Source of the DNA: Azospirillum sp. B4
GTDB taxonomy: Bacteria; Pseudomonadota; Alphaproteobacteria; Azospirillales; Azospirillaceae
Direction: 5' to 3'
Assembly: GCF_000333275.1 (NCBI RefSeq)
Contig: NZ_BACU01000261.1
Coordinates: 206-44,744, forward strand
Length of the DNA stretch: 44,539 bases
The notes under the pieces are model-generated. The model saw nothing but the letters and a program-made list of their open reading frames with translations, was not told the origin of the DNA and did not search any database. The position numbers and the translations under genes were made by a program. Of the stretch, positions 1-7,182 are shown one piece after another. Position 1 is the first letter of the stretch. Each line of letters opens with the position of its first letter.

Positions 1-725
1 AAGAAGTAGTTGGTGCGCTCTTCCGACGCGTGGGTCAGATAGCCGTCGGAGGTGGTGCGCTGCACGTCGAAGAACATGCGGCCCAGCACGGTGCGGCCGG
101 CGTCCAGCTCCCCGCCCACGCCCTTGGTGTTCCAACTGCCGTAGGTGCCGTAGGCGGTGACGCCGGGGTCTTCCGACGGGGTCTTGGAACGGAAGCCCAA
201 GGTGCCGCCGAAGGTGGCCTTGCCGATGGTGGAGGCCGTGCCTGGGCCGCGGTCCACTTCCGCCTGGCCCATGTCATGGGCGACGAACAGGGCGGAGCTG
301 GTGTGGTGCAGGTCGGTGGCGTCGCCGAAGGGAATGCCGTCGAAGGTGATGTTGAACTGGCTGTCCTGGAAGCCGCGCAGGCTCAGCGTTTCCGCCTTGC
401 CCAGGCCGGGGCCGTTGGGGCTTTGGGCGTAGACGCTGGGCTGGAACTTCACCATGTCGTCGAAGCTGGACAGCGGGACGATGTTGTCGCGTAGGAAGCC
501 TTCCGGAACGATGGAGGTGGGCTCCAGCGCGTCCAGCGGCACGTTGGACGGCGACACGCGCATGACCTGGGCGACCACGTCGATCTCGGTGATGGCGTCG
601 GCATCGGTGGCGGGCGCATCCGCGGCGCGGGCCGCGTGGGCGCCCAGGGCCAGGGCGGTGGCGGCCGCTCCCACCATCAGCCATGTCGGTGTCGGATGGG
701 CTTGGCCCGGCTTCCTCTTCATCAT
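1..725 (-). CDS. TonB-dependent receptor, N-terminal part (cut by window edge)
   Basis: The first about 241 codons of an outer-membrane TonB-dependent receptor run off the left edge. The start is ATG at 725 (a second in-frame ATG follows directly); an AAGGGGG ribosome site lies just upstream on the minus strand. A signal peptide (Lys/Arg start, then GAAATALALGAHAARAA) is followed by a plug domain: SFDDMVKFQPSVYAQSP, then the typical TLSLRGFQDSQFNITFDGIP stretch and VDRGPGTASTIGKATFGG, all hallmark wording of TonB plug domains. The beta-barrel lies outside the window, so the substrate (siderophore, vitamin, sugar) cannot be told. A divergent OmpR-type regulator starts 200 bp away and may control it; that is inference. 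Confidence 0.9.
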   Translation of the reverse strand, partial: MMKRKPGQAHPTPTWLMVGAAATALALGAHAARAADAPATDADAITEIDVVAQVMRVSPSNVPLDALEPTSIVPEGFLRDNIVPLSSFDDMVKFQPSVYAQSPNGPGLGKAETLSLRGFQDSQFNITFDGIPFGDATDLHHTSSALFVAHDMGQAEVDRGPGTASTIGKATFGGTLGFRSKTPSEDPGVTAYGTYGSWNTKGVGGELDAGRTVLGRMFFDVQRTTSDGYLTHASEERTNYF

Positions 726-925
726 GTCCCCCTTCGTGATCGTCGCGGGCGCCTTGGACGGCGCTTTGCAATGGTGCGTGCCGCGCTGGTACAGTCGGGG
801 TGGGATGCGGATCTTGACGGCAGCCTGACGGGAATTTCAGGTATCGCCGATCACGGCGGCGGCATAAGGCCTTATGCGGCGTCATTTTTCTTGTGAATTT
901 CATTTGACCTTTACATGACGGGACG

Positions 926-1543
926 ATGACAGGCCGCCTTGCCTTGACCGCGCCGGACGGGACTACCGGCGACCTGATACGGGAGCTGGCGGCCCAGGGG
1001 TGGGAGGTCACGACGGCCGCCCCGCCCGACGCGCATCTGCCCGACGCGCATCTGCTGGTCACCCCGGATGCCGCCGCCCTGGTGGTGACTGGCGGGATCC
1101 CCACCCTTTGCCTGACCGATGTGGACCCGGCGGGAGAGCGCGCCCTGCTGCGCGCCGGCGCCCACATGGTGCTGCCCCTGCATACGGGCGCGGAGGCGGT
1201 GGCCGCCGCCCTGTCGGCCCTGGCGCGCCTGGCGGCGCCAACGGACCGGGCCGTGCGGGTGGGCGACCTGGCCCTGCATGTCGGCCAGCGGGTGGCGCTG
1301 TGCCGGGGCCGGCCGCTTGCCCTGGCGCCCCTGGACTTCGACCTGCTGCTGCTGTTGGCCGAACGGGCGGGCCAGGTGGTGCCGGCGGCGGAGCTGCGCG
1401 CCCAGCTGTGGCCGGGGGCGGCCCCGGAGGATCCTGGTGTGGCCGACCGCCTGACGGCCCACATCCACAGCCTGCGCCGGGCCCTGGGCGCCGCCGTGCC
1501 GCTGCACACCCGGGGGCGGCGGGGCTATGTGCTCGGGGGGTGA
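926..1543 (+). CDS. OmpR/PhoB-type winged-helix regulator with degenerate receiver
   Basis: 205 aa. The C-terminal ~95 residues are a Trans_reg_C winged helix (LDFDLLLLLAERAGQVVPAAEL, then DRLTAHIHSLRRALG and RGRRGYVL). The N-terminal half has the length and hydrophobic rhythm of a receiver but not its phosphorylation residues: no acidic pair near the start, the phospho-Asp position reads T-P-D, and the conserved Lys near the end of the domain is replaced (HMVLPL instead of a Y-L-x-K-P motif). It is therefore probably a phosphorylation-independent DNA-binding regulator. No kinase gene is adjacent on the same strand. A 15-bp perfect tandem duplication inside it encodes PDAHL twice (1025-1054). 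A paralogous regulator follows at 1913. Targets unknown; the divergent TonB receptor is the nearest candidate. Confidence 0.82.
   Translation: MTGRLALTAPDGTTGDLIRELAAQGWEVTTAAPPDAHLPDAHLLVTPDAAALVVTGGIPTLCLTDVDPAGERALLRAGAHMVLPLHTGAEAVAAALSALARLAAPTDRAVRVGDLALHVGQRVALCRGRPLALAPLDFDLLLLLAERAGQVVPAAELRAQLWPGAAPEDPGVADRLTAHIHSLRRALGAAVPLHTRGRRGYVLGG
1025..1054 (+). repeat. 15-bp perfect tandem duplication inside regulator
   Basis: The 15-mer CCCGACGCGCATCTG occurs twice without a gap, adding five in-frame residues (PDAHL) to the degenerate receiver. It looks like a recent slippage duplication. Confidence 0.9.
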
Positions 1544-1548
1544 CCAAG

Positions 1549-1672
1549 GGCATGAGTTGTTGGCTCATGCCGTTGTAGGACGCGACCGCGTCCGCCGGAA
1601 GTTTTCGGGGAACGCAGTGGACTGAAAACTGAGGAAGCCTAGCCGCCGGATGGCGGCGCCCGGCGATTGAGG
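1549..1672 (-). repeat. Structured intergenic repeat, copy A
   Basis: Read on the minus strand from 1672. It starts CCTCAA, then stem GCCGCC/GGCGGC with loop ATCC (1642-1657), a GGCTTCCTCA block, stem AGTTTTC/GAAAACT, TTCCGGC, stem GGACGC/GCGTCC with loop GGTC (1578-1593), then stem GGCATGAG/CTCATGCC (1549-1571). The same order, loops and linkers recur at 33087 and 39525 with different stem sequences. Copy A lies directly behind the stop codon of the regulator at 926-1543, in the opposite orientation. Confidence 0.85.
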
Positions 1673-1680
1673 GGGCCTTA

Positions 1681-1716
1681 GAGCGGGATGCGATCACGTG
1701 TGATCGCATCCCGCTC
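1681..1716. repeat. Long perfect palindrome (17-bp arms)
   Basis: Arms GAGCGGGATGCGATCAC and its exact complement are separated by only GT. It is flanked by TTA on the left and TAA one base away on the right. This is the style of dispersed palindromic units common between genes in Rhodospirillales and rhizobia. It abuts structured repeat copy A. Confidence 0.88.
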
Positions 1717-1731
1717 GTAACCTGTTCATGA

Positions 1732-1782
1732 TAGAGCGGATCTACACGATCAGGTGATTCCACCTGATCGCGTTCCGCTCTA
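1732..1782. repeat. Second AGAGCGG palindrome
   Basis: The outer arms TAGAGCGG / CCGCTCTA match the ends of the palindrome at 1681, but the core is different: CGATCAGGTG and CACCTGATCG, 4 nt apart. The two units sit 15 bp apart like a paired repeat. They leave the start of the next regulator (1913) about 130 bp downstream. Confidence 0.85.
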
Positions 1783-1912
1783 AAGGCCACGTGCGTTAGG
1801 TATTAAACCGGATACCGGCGCTGGCGGATGGTGCCTAGGGTGGCCACCATGGTTCTTCCACCCGGGTGATCCCCATGCTCGCGTTTCTCATCGGCTAGGC
1901 CCGCCTGGTATC

Positions 1913-2539
1913 GTGCGGCTGTCTCGGCTGTTGCGGGAACGCGGCTGGCAGGTCGATTCCCTGGCGGCGCTGCCGGGCACGCCCCGCATGGCCGACGTGG
2001 TGGTGCTGCCCGATGACGCGCGCCAGGTGCGCGACCGTGTCGCCCGGGCGCGCCAGGGTTTCCCCGGCGCGCTGGTGGTGACCCTGGCGGCCGGGACGGG
2101 GGACCGGACGGGCGCCCTGGCCCTGGGCGCCGACGACCAGGTGGACGCCGGCCTGCCCGGCGACCTGGTGGTGGACCGCCTGCTGGCCCTGCTGCGGCTG
2201 AAGCGCCAGGGGCCGCGCCTGGCCTATGCCCTGGACGACCTGGCGGTGGACCTGCGCCAGCGCCGCGTGCGCCGCGCCGGCCGCGACATCCTGCTGTCGT
2301 CGCGCGAATTCCAGCTGCTGGTCCTGCTGCTGCAGGCGGAGGGGGCGGTGGTGCCGCGCAGCGCCATCCTGGACCGGCTGTGGGCCGGTGACCTGGACGT
2401 GGCCGACAACGCCGTGGACGCCCTGGCCTCCCGCCTGCGCCGCCGCCTGGACGGGGCGGGCCAGCCCCGCCTGCTGCACACCCTGCGCGGGGTGGGCTAT
2501 TGCCTGCTGTCGGCCGCGCCGGAAACCCTTGCAGCCTGA
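1913..2539 (+). CDS. Second OmpR/PhoB-type regulator with degenerate receiver
   Basis: 208 aa from a GTG start (no ATG in the upstream open frame; the ribosome site is weak, so the start is uncertain). The C-terminal winged helix is clear: LSSREFQLLVLLLQAEGAVV, DRLWAGDLDVADNAVDAL, RRLDGAGQPRLLHTLRGVGY. The N-terminal part begins at what would be helix 1 of a receiver (RLSRLLRERGWQVD), so the first strand with the acidic pair is missing. The phospho-Asp site reads VVVLPDD and the Lys site reads GADDQVDAGLP. It shares this pattern with the regulator at 926-1543, so the two look like diverged duplicates. Its 3' end overlaps the convergent FixJ-like gene by 43 bp. Confidence 0.8.
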   Translation: MRLSRLLRERGWQVDSLAALPGTPRMADVVVLPDDARQVRDRVARARQGFPGALVVTLAAGTGDRTGALALGADDQVDAGLPGDLVVDRLLALLRLKRQGPRLAYALDDLAVDLRQRRVRRAGRDILLSSREFQLLVLLLQAEGAVVPRSAILDRLWAGDLDVADNAVDALASRLRRRLDGAGQPRLLHTLRGVGYCLLSAAPETLAA

Positions 2540-3171
2540 GAGACGGCCTGAGGGGCTGCCAGGGACAGGTGGATCAGGGCGGGGACGTTGGCGCAGCCGG
2601 TCTTCTCCATGATCCGGGCACGGTGGTTCTCCACCGTGCGGGCGCTGATGCCCAGCTTCCAGGCGATGACCTTGTTGGGATGGCCGGCCACCAGCAGATC
2701 CATGACCTCCCGCTCGCGTGTGCTCAAGCTGTTCAGCCGGCCTTGCGCCGCCTGGGATTCGGCCCGGTGGCGCAGGGTGTGGCCGCTGCGGTCCATGGCC
2801 GTTTCCACCGCGTGCACCAGGGCGTCGACGGCGAAGGGCTTCTCGATGAAGTCCACCGCCCCGGCCTTCAGCGCCGTCACCGCCTTGGGCACGTCGCCCT
2901 GGCCAGTCAGGATGATCATGGGCAGGGGACAGCCCCGGCGCGCCAGTTCCGCCTGCAACTCCAGCCCGGTCATGCCCGGCATGTTGATGTCGGCGATGAC
3001 GCAGCCGGGCACGCCGTCGCCGCCGGCGTCCAGGAAGCCGATGGCGGAAGCGTATGTGGCCACCGGATAGCCCTCGGCCTGGAACAGGGCGCTCAACGCG
3101 TCGCGCACCGCCTCGTCGTCATCGACGATGGCCACCGTCAATCCGGGGGGCGTCAGCTCAGGCCGCTTCAT
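2497..3171 (-). CDS. FixJ/TtrR-family response regulator
   Basis: 224 aa. The start is ATG 3171 (a longer open frame exists, but its extra residues are proline/arginine noise). Receiver: acidic DDD at 17-19, phospho-acceptor D61 (VIADINMPG), Thr/Gly at 89-90, K111 (EKPF). A LuxR/GerE helix-turn-helix follows (STREREVMDLLVAGHPNKVIAWKLGISARTVENHRARIMEKTG in segments, ~155-200). The start lies inside the last codons of the histidine kinase gene (kinase stop at 3158-3160), so the two are translationally coupled and surely partners. Family members control anaerobic or redox-linked genes; the target here is unknown. Confidence 0.92.
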   Translation of the reverse strand: MKRPELTPPGLTVAIVDDDEAVRDALSALFQAEGYPVATYASAIGFLDAGGDGVPGCVIADINMPGMTGLELQAELARRGCPLPMIILTGQGDVPKAVTALKAGAVDFIEKPFAVDALVHAVETAMDRSGHTLRHRAESQAAQGRLNSLSTREREVMDLLVAGHPNKVIAWKLGISARTVENHRARIMEKTGCANVPALIHLSLAAPQAVSQAARVSGAADSRQ

Positions 3172-5179
3172 TCGGCGTCTCCTGCGACGATGGGGATGTT
3201 CCGGCGGCCAGGGGAAGGGTAAAGGAGAAGGCGGCGCCACCCAGGGCGCCGTCGCCGGCCCGCAGGCGACCGCCGTGGGCCTCGACGATGCCGCGGCTGA
3301 TGCTGAGGCCCAGGCCCATGCCGGTGCGCCGGGTGGTGGTGAAGGGGGCGAAAAGGCGGGGCGCCACCTCCGCCGCGATGCCGGGGCCGGTGTCGGCCAC
3401 GCGGATTTCGGCCCGGGTCCCGTCGTCGGCGGCCCGCATCTCGATCAGGATACGGCGCTCCCCGGCCGCGCCCGCCAGGGCGTCCAGGGCGTTGCGCACC
3501 AGGTTGATCAGCACCTGCTCCACCTGCACCCGGTCGATGGTCAGCACCAGGCCGTCGTCCACCGCCTGGTCCAGCCGGGCGCCCGCGTTGGCCACCTCAT
3601 CCGCCAGCAGGCGGGCGACCCCGGCCACCAGCTCCTCCGCCCGGACGGGGGCGCTGGCCACCAGGCCGGTGCGATAGAATTCCCGCAGGTGGCGGATGAT
3701 GGCGCCCGCCCGCTCGGCCTGCGCCGCCGCCTTGCCCATCAGCTCCAGGGCGCGGGCGTTGCCCTCATTTTCCAGGATGCGGCGACAGGCGCCGGTGTAG
3801 CTGACGATGGCCGACAGCGGCTGGTTCAGCTCATGCGCCAGGGCCGCCGCCAGCTCTTCCGTCAGATGGCTGCGGCTGGCCTGTTCGGCGGCGGCGCGGT
3901 GCTGGCCCAGGGCGGCGGCGGCCTGCTTGCGGGCGGAGATGTCGCGTATGGTCAGCACGCCCAGGGGGCCCAGGGGGGGCCCGCCGCCCTCCGCCGCGCC
4001 CGCCACCATCGCCCCTTCGACCATGGAAAGGGAGGATTCCACCGGCACCAGCCGGCCGCTACGCCCGACCAGCCATTCCTCACCGCCCTGGCGGCGCAGC
4101 AGCTGCGCCAGGGGGCGGCCGCGCAGCGCCTCGGCGCTGTCGCCCGTCAGGTTGGCCACCAGGCGGTTCACCTGGTCCACCCGGCCGTCGGCGGCCAGGA
4201 TGATGATGCCGTCCGGCGCCAGCTCGATCAGGGTCTTCAGCCGCGCCTCCCCTTGGGCGGCGGCGGCCCGCACCCGCTCGCGCTCGGAAATGACGGCGCC
4301 CAGCAGCAAGCCGGTCATGGCCAGCGACAGCATCAGGATTTGCAGTTTCAGGGCCTGGTAGGGCTGGATGTCGCACAGAGCGATGCCCAGGCTGAGGCCC
4401 GTTTCCAGGGCGGCCAGCGCCAGCACCGCGCCGGGCAGGCCGCTGCCGGCCGCCACCCATACCAGCGGGATGAACACGGGGTAGAAGCGCGACCCCACCA
4501 CCCGGGGGAAGATCACCGCCACCGACAGGCAGATGCCGGCCACCTGGCCCAGGATCTGGGGACGCCACAGCAGGCGGCCATCCAGGCGGCGCCACAGGCG
4601 TGGCGCCATCAGGGCCAACGGGGCCGCCACGGCCACACCCGCCATGTCGCCCACCCAGTGCTGCAGGGCCACGGTCAGCGGGTCGGCCAGCATGGCGCGC
4701 CCGTCCCATCCGGTCAGCGTCCACCCCGCCAGCGGCCAGGCCGGCAGCCCCCGGGCCAGGGCCAGCAACAGCAGGCTCTGCCCTAGCGCCCCACCCATGG
4801 CCAGGACCAGCAGCCGCATGACGCCGTCTGCGTCCTCCAGCACATATCCCTCTCCATCGCGGCGCAGGTGGCGGGCCAGCAGCAGGGCCGGCACGGCGAA
4901 GATCAGCGGCTCCGCCAGGGTGGGGATCAGGGTCTGGGGGGTAAACGGGTGTCCGCCCAAGGCCGCGCGCAGGGCCAGGCCGGCGGCGGCCGCCAGCAAA
5001 AGCCAGGGCAGGCGCCGCCCACCCCATAGCATGACCAGCGCCAAGCCGACGCCGGCGCGCACGTTCCACGGCGCCCAGCCGGGCGCGGCCGAGACCAGCA
5101 GCGGGTCCAGCAGGCCCGCCAGCGGGTACAGCGCCAGCAGCACCCAAGGCCAGCGGCTAAAGGGAAGGGTGGACAGCAA
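3158..5179 (-). CDS. Membrane-bound PAS histidine kinase (MASE1-like/FixL-type)
   Basis: 673 aa from a TTG start at 5179; an in-frame stop lies at 5189-5191, so no longer start is possible. About eight hydrophobic segments (residues 10-295) form a MASE1-like membrane sensor. A PAS domain follows (~310-415, IELAPDGIIILAADGRVDQVN), then HisKA with H449 in ALAHELNQPLSAIVSYTG and the HATPase domain (N box ~559, G1 DTGPG at 596-600, G2 GMGLGLS at 620-626). The ELNQPL wording of the H box is the FixL/DctB type. I see no clear heme-binding PAS signature, so oxygen sensing is not claimed. It overlaps the response regulator at 3171 and lies downstream of a thioredoxin-like gene on the same strand. Confidence 0.9.
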   Translation of the reverse strand: MLSTLPFSRWPWVLLALYPLAGLLDPLLVSAAPGWAPWNVRAGVGLALVMLWGGRRLPWLLLAAAAGLALRAALGGHPFTPQTLIPTLAEPLIFAVPALLLARHLRRDGEGYVLEDADGVMRLLVLAMGGALGQSLLLLALARGLPAWPLAGWTLTGWDGRAMLADPLTVALQHWVGDMAGVAVAAPLALMAPRLWRRLDGRLLWRPQILGQVAGICLSVAVIFPRVVGSRFYPVFIPLVWVAAGSGLPGAVLALAALETGLSLGIALCDIQPYQALKLQILMLSLAMTGLLLGAVISERERVRAAAAQGEARLKTLIELAPDGIIILAADGRVDQVNRLVANLTGDSAEALRGRPLAQLLRRQGGEEWLVGRSGRLVPVESSLSMVEGAMVAGAAEGGGPPLGPLGVLTIRDISARKQAAAALGQHRAAAEQASRSHLTEELAAALAHELNQPLSAIVSYTGACRRILENEGNARALELMGKAAAQAERAGAIIRHLREFYRTGLVASAPVRAEELVAGVARLLADEVANAGARLDQAVDDGLVLTIDRVQVEQVLINLVRNALDALAGAAGERRILIEMRAADDGTRAEIRVADTGPGIAAEVAPRLFAPFTTTRRTGMGLGLSISRGIVEAHGGRLRAGDGALGGAAFSFTLPLAAGTSPSSQETPNEAA

Positions 5180-5237
5180 AAGGCCCCATCACGGGTGGTA
5201 CGAAGGCGGCTCCTTCATCCCCTGTGATAGGGCCCTT
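5180..5237 (-). promoter_or_regulatory. Structured leader touching the kinase TTG start
   Basis: The arms AAGGCCCCATCAC (from 5180) and GTGATAGGGCCCTT (to 5237) pair with one bulge and one mismatch. A second hairpin, GAAGG/CCTTC, lies inside (5202-5216). On the minus strand this forms a nested structure ending one base before the TTG start codon of the kinase. It could limit kinase translation or be a remnant terminator; no T-run follows. Confidence 0.5.
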
Positions 5238-5255
5238 GCGTTACGGTCTTGTGAC

Positions 5256-5276
5256 GGCGCCCAGCGCGTCGGCGCC
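5256..5276. other. Small inverted repeat GGCGCC/GGCGCC behind thioredoxin gene
   Basis: Perfect 6-bp arms with a 9-nt spacer lie between the thioredoxin stop and the kinase leader hairpin. There is no T-run, so it is not a convincing intrinsic terminator. Confidence 0.35.
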
Positions 5277-5293
5277 AAGGCAGCCTTTACTTG

Positions 5294-5338
5294 GACGCCG
5301 TCTTCGCCGTCATCCTTACCGAGACGCCGTCTTCGCCG
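5294..5338 (-). repeat. 16-bp direct repeat over the thioredoxin stop codon
   Basis: GACGCCGTCTTCGCCG occurs at 5294-5309 and 5323-5338. The inner copy encodes the last residues of the thioredoxin-like protein and the outer one lies just behind its stop (5316-5318), as if the gene end had been duplicated. Confidence 0.85.
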
Positions 5339-5870
5339 GCTTGGCCCACTTGGCCAGCCAGTCGACCACGGCCTGCGGCTCCATGTGGCGGGCGTCGGTC
5401 AGGTCGAAGCTGGCGTCGCCGTTCACCAGGGTTCCGTCGCCCTCCACCACCAGCACGGTGGGGACGCCCTTGAACTTGGGCACGCCGAACCGGGCGGGCA
5501 CGTCCATGTTCTTGGTGTAGCGGCCCACATCCACCGTCACCATGACGAAGTTCTTGTCCAGGAAGCTGTGCACCTCCGGCAGTTCGACCAGGCCGGCCAG
5601 CACGCGGCAGTCGCCGCACCAGTTGCCGCCGAAGTCCAACAGCACACGCTTGTGCTCCTTCTTCGCCTTGGCCAGGGCGGCGTCCACCTGGGCGTTCACG
5701 GCGGCGTTGTCGATCTGCTCATCATAGGGGTAGGGCAGGGGCTGCTTCAGCTCCACATTGCCCACCTGCGGGGCGGTCACCTGGGCCAGAACCGGGGTGG
5801 CGGCCAGGGCGGCGGGCAGGGCCATCAGGGCGGCGACGCCCAGGGCGGAGAAGGTGGCGCGGAAGGTCAT
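5316..5870 (-). CDS. Secreted thioredoxin-fold protein
   Basis: 184 aa. Signal peptide at 1-29 (hydrophobic ALGVAALMALPAALAATPVLA). A periplasmic thioredoxin fold follows with W84-C85-G86-D87-C88 after the strand RVLLDFGG, and the cis-Pro segment GVPTVLVVEGDG. The WCGDC centre suits a periplasmic disulfide reductase or thioredoxin_7-type protein. It is first in a same-strand run with the histidine kinase and response regulator (137 bp to the kinase start), so it may feed a redox state into that sensor or simply precede it; this is inference. Confidence 0.88.
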   Translation of the reverse strand: MTFRATFSALGVAALMALPAALAATPVLAQVTAPQVGNVELKQPLPYPYDEQIDNAAVNAQVDAALAKAKKEHKRVLLDFGGNWCGDCRVLAGLVELPEVHSFLDKNFVMVTVDVGRYTKNMDVPARFGVPKFKGVPTVLVVEGDGTLVNGDASFDLTDARHMEPQAVVDWLAKWAKPAKTASR

Positions 5871-5910
5871 CGCAGGCTCCTGGGCATATCGGATGGTCGC
5901 GTTTTTCCAA

Positions 5911-5940
5911 GCATGTACTGGACGCGCATGTACTGGACGC
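5911..5940. repeat. 15-bp perfect tandem repeat in intergenic region
   Basis: GCATGTACTGGACGC occurs twice head to tail, 41 bp upstream of the thioredoxin start, in the divergent promoter region shared with the AlkZ-like gene. It may be a duplicated operator or a slippage product. Confidence 0.85.
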
Positions 5941-6068
5941 GGATTGGGATCATTATGCCTGATATGGGGCTTGGGGAAAGCCCCGCCAGGGACCTATTCC
6001 CATCATTCGCCGCATGACGGATCGGCATTTACAGAATAATGAATGACGCGGCCGGGAGAATTACCACA

Positions 6069-7178
6069 ATGACCAATGTAGATAACAAGGTCATGAGCCG
6101 CGCGGCCCTGAACCGCGCCCTGCTGGCCCGGCAGATGCTGCTGTCACGCCATGCCGCCGGCGTGGTGGCGGCGGTGGAGGCGCTGGCCGGCATGCAGGCC
6201 CAGGAACCCCGCCCGCCCTTCATCGGCTTGTGGAGCCGCCTGCTGGGGTTCGGGCGGGAGGAATTGCTGGCCGCCCTGCGCGATCGCCACCTGGTGCGGG
6301 CTACCCTGCTGCGCGGGACCCAGCATCTGGTCAGCGCCCGCGACTACACCGCCTGGCGCGGGCTGGTGCAGCCCATGCTGACGGCGGCCTTTTTCGGCCT
6401 GGGAGAGCGCACCCGGCACATGGACCCGCTGCCCATCACCGCCGTGGCCCGGCCCTTCATGTCACTGCCGCACACCTTCACCGACCTGCGCGCCCACCTG
6501 GCGAAAGCCTTCCCGGACGAGGCGGACGACCGCGCCATGGGCCACGCCGTGCGCTGCCACCTGCCGCTGGTGACGGCGCCGGACGACAGCCCCTGGGGGG
6601 TGGCCAACGATCCGGAATATGTGGCGGCGGAGGAATGGCTGGAGGCGCCGGTGGACCTGCAGGGTGACCTGCAGGACCTGGCGCGCCGCTACCTGGCCGC
6701 CTTCGGCCCCGCCACCGCCGCCGACATGCAGGCCTGGTGCGGGCTGAAGGGCCTGAAGCCGGTGCTCGACTCCATGGCGCCGGAACTGGTGGTGTTGCGG
6801 GATGAGGGCGGCAAGGCGCTGTGGGACCTGCCGGACGCCCCGCGCCCACCGCCGGAAACGCCGGCCCCGGTGCGGTACATCCCCGCCTTCGACAACCTGG
6901 TCCTGGCCCACGCCGACCGCACCCGCATCGTGGACGAGGCCTGGCGTCCCCGCATCGTCGCCAAGAACCTGCACGTCGCCGCCACCTTCCTGGTGGACGG
7001 CATGGTCGCCGGCATCTGGAAGACGACGCGCAAGGCCAAGCTGGCCACCCTGGCGCTGGAGCCCTTCATCCCCCTGGCCAAGGCGGACGAGGCGGCCCTG
7101 CGGGAGGAGGGTGAGGCGCTGCTGCGCTTCCTGGAGCCGGACGCGCCGACGGTGGCGGTCATCTTCGCCGCCTCATAA
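6069..7178 (+). CDS. Winged-helix AlkZ-like protein (HTH_42 / YcaQ family)
   Basis: 369 aa from ATG 6069, preceded by GGGAGA at a good distance; an in-frame ATG at 6039 lacks a ribosome site. The N-terminus RAALNRALLARQMLL, the GMQAQEPRPPF block, LRGTQHLVSARDY and YIPAFDNLVLAHADRTRI are typical of the HTH_42 family (AlkZ, AlkX/YcaQ), which includes DNA glycosylases for alkylated or cross-linked DNA. Q43-A-Q45 matches the QxQ catalytic motif of the AlkZ branch rather than the QxD of YcaQ. AlkZ itself belongs to an antibiotic (azinomycin) self-resistance locus, but no biosynthetic cluster is visible here. It ends 4 bp from the convergent serine hydrolase gene. Confidence 0.85.
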   Translation: MTNVDNKVMSRAALNRALLARQMLLSRHAAGVVAAVEALAGMQAQEPRPPFIGLWSRLLGFGREELLAALRDRHLVRATLLRGTQHLVSARDYTAWRGLVQPMLTAAFFGLGERTRHMDPLPITAVARPFMSLPHTFTDLRAHLAKAFPDEADDRAMGHAVRCHLPLVTAPDDSPWGVANDPEYVAAEEWLEAPVDLQGDLQDLARRYLAAFGPATAADMQAWCGLKGLKPVLDSMAPELVVLRDEGGKALWDLPDAPRPPPETPAPVRYIPAFDNLVLAHADRTRIVDEAWRPRIVAKNLHVAATFLVDGMVAGIWKTTRKAKLATLALEPFIPLAKADEAALREEGEALLRFLEPDAPTVAVIFAAS

Positions 7179-7182
7179 CTCC

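Noticed and set aside
274..1509. A 411-codon minus-strand frame over the TonB receptor and first regulator
   Set aside because: It crosses two real genes in wrong frames and has low-complexity Arg/Ala/Pro content.
3128..4786. A 552-codon plus-strand frame opposite the histidine kinase
   Set aside because: Gln/Gly/His-rich antisense shadow; the minus strand encodes clear kinase motifs.
3158..5179. Calling the kinase FixL
   Set aside because: The H box is FixL-like, but the membrane part and lack of a clear heme-PAS signature do not support an oxygen sensor.
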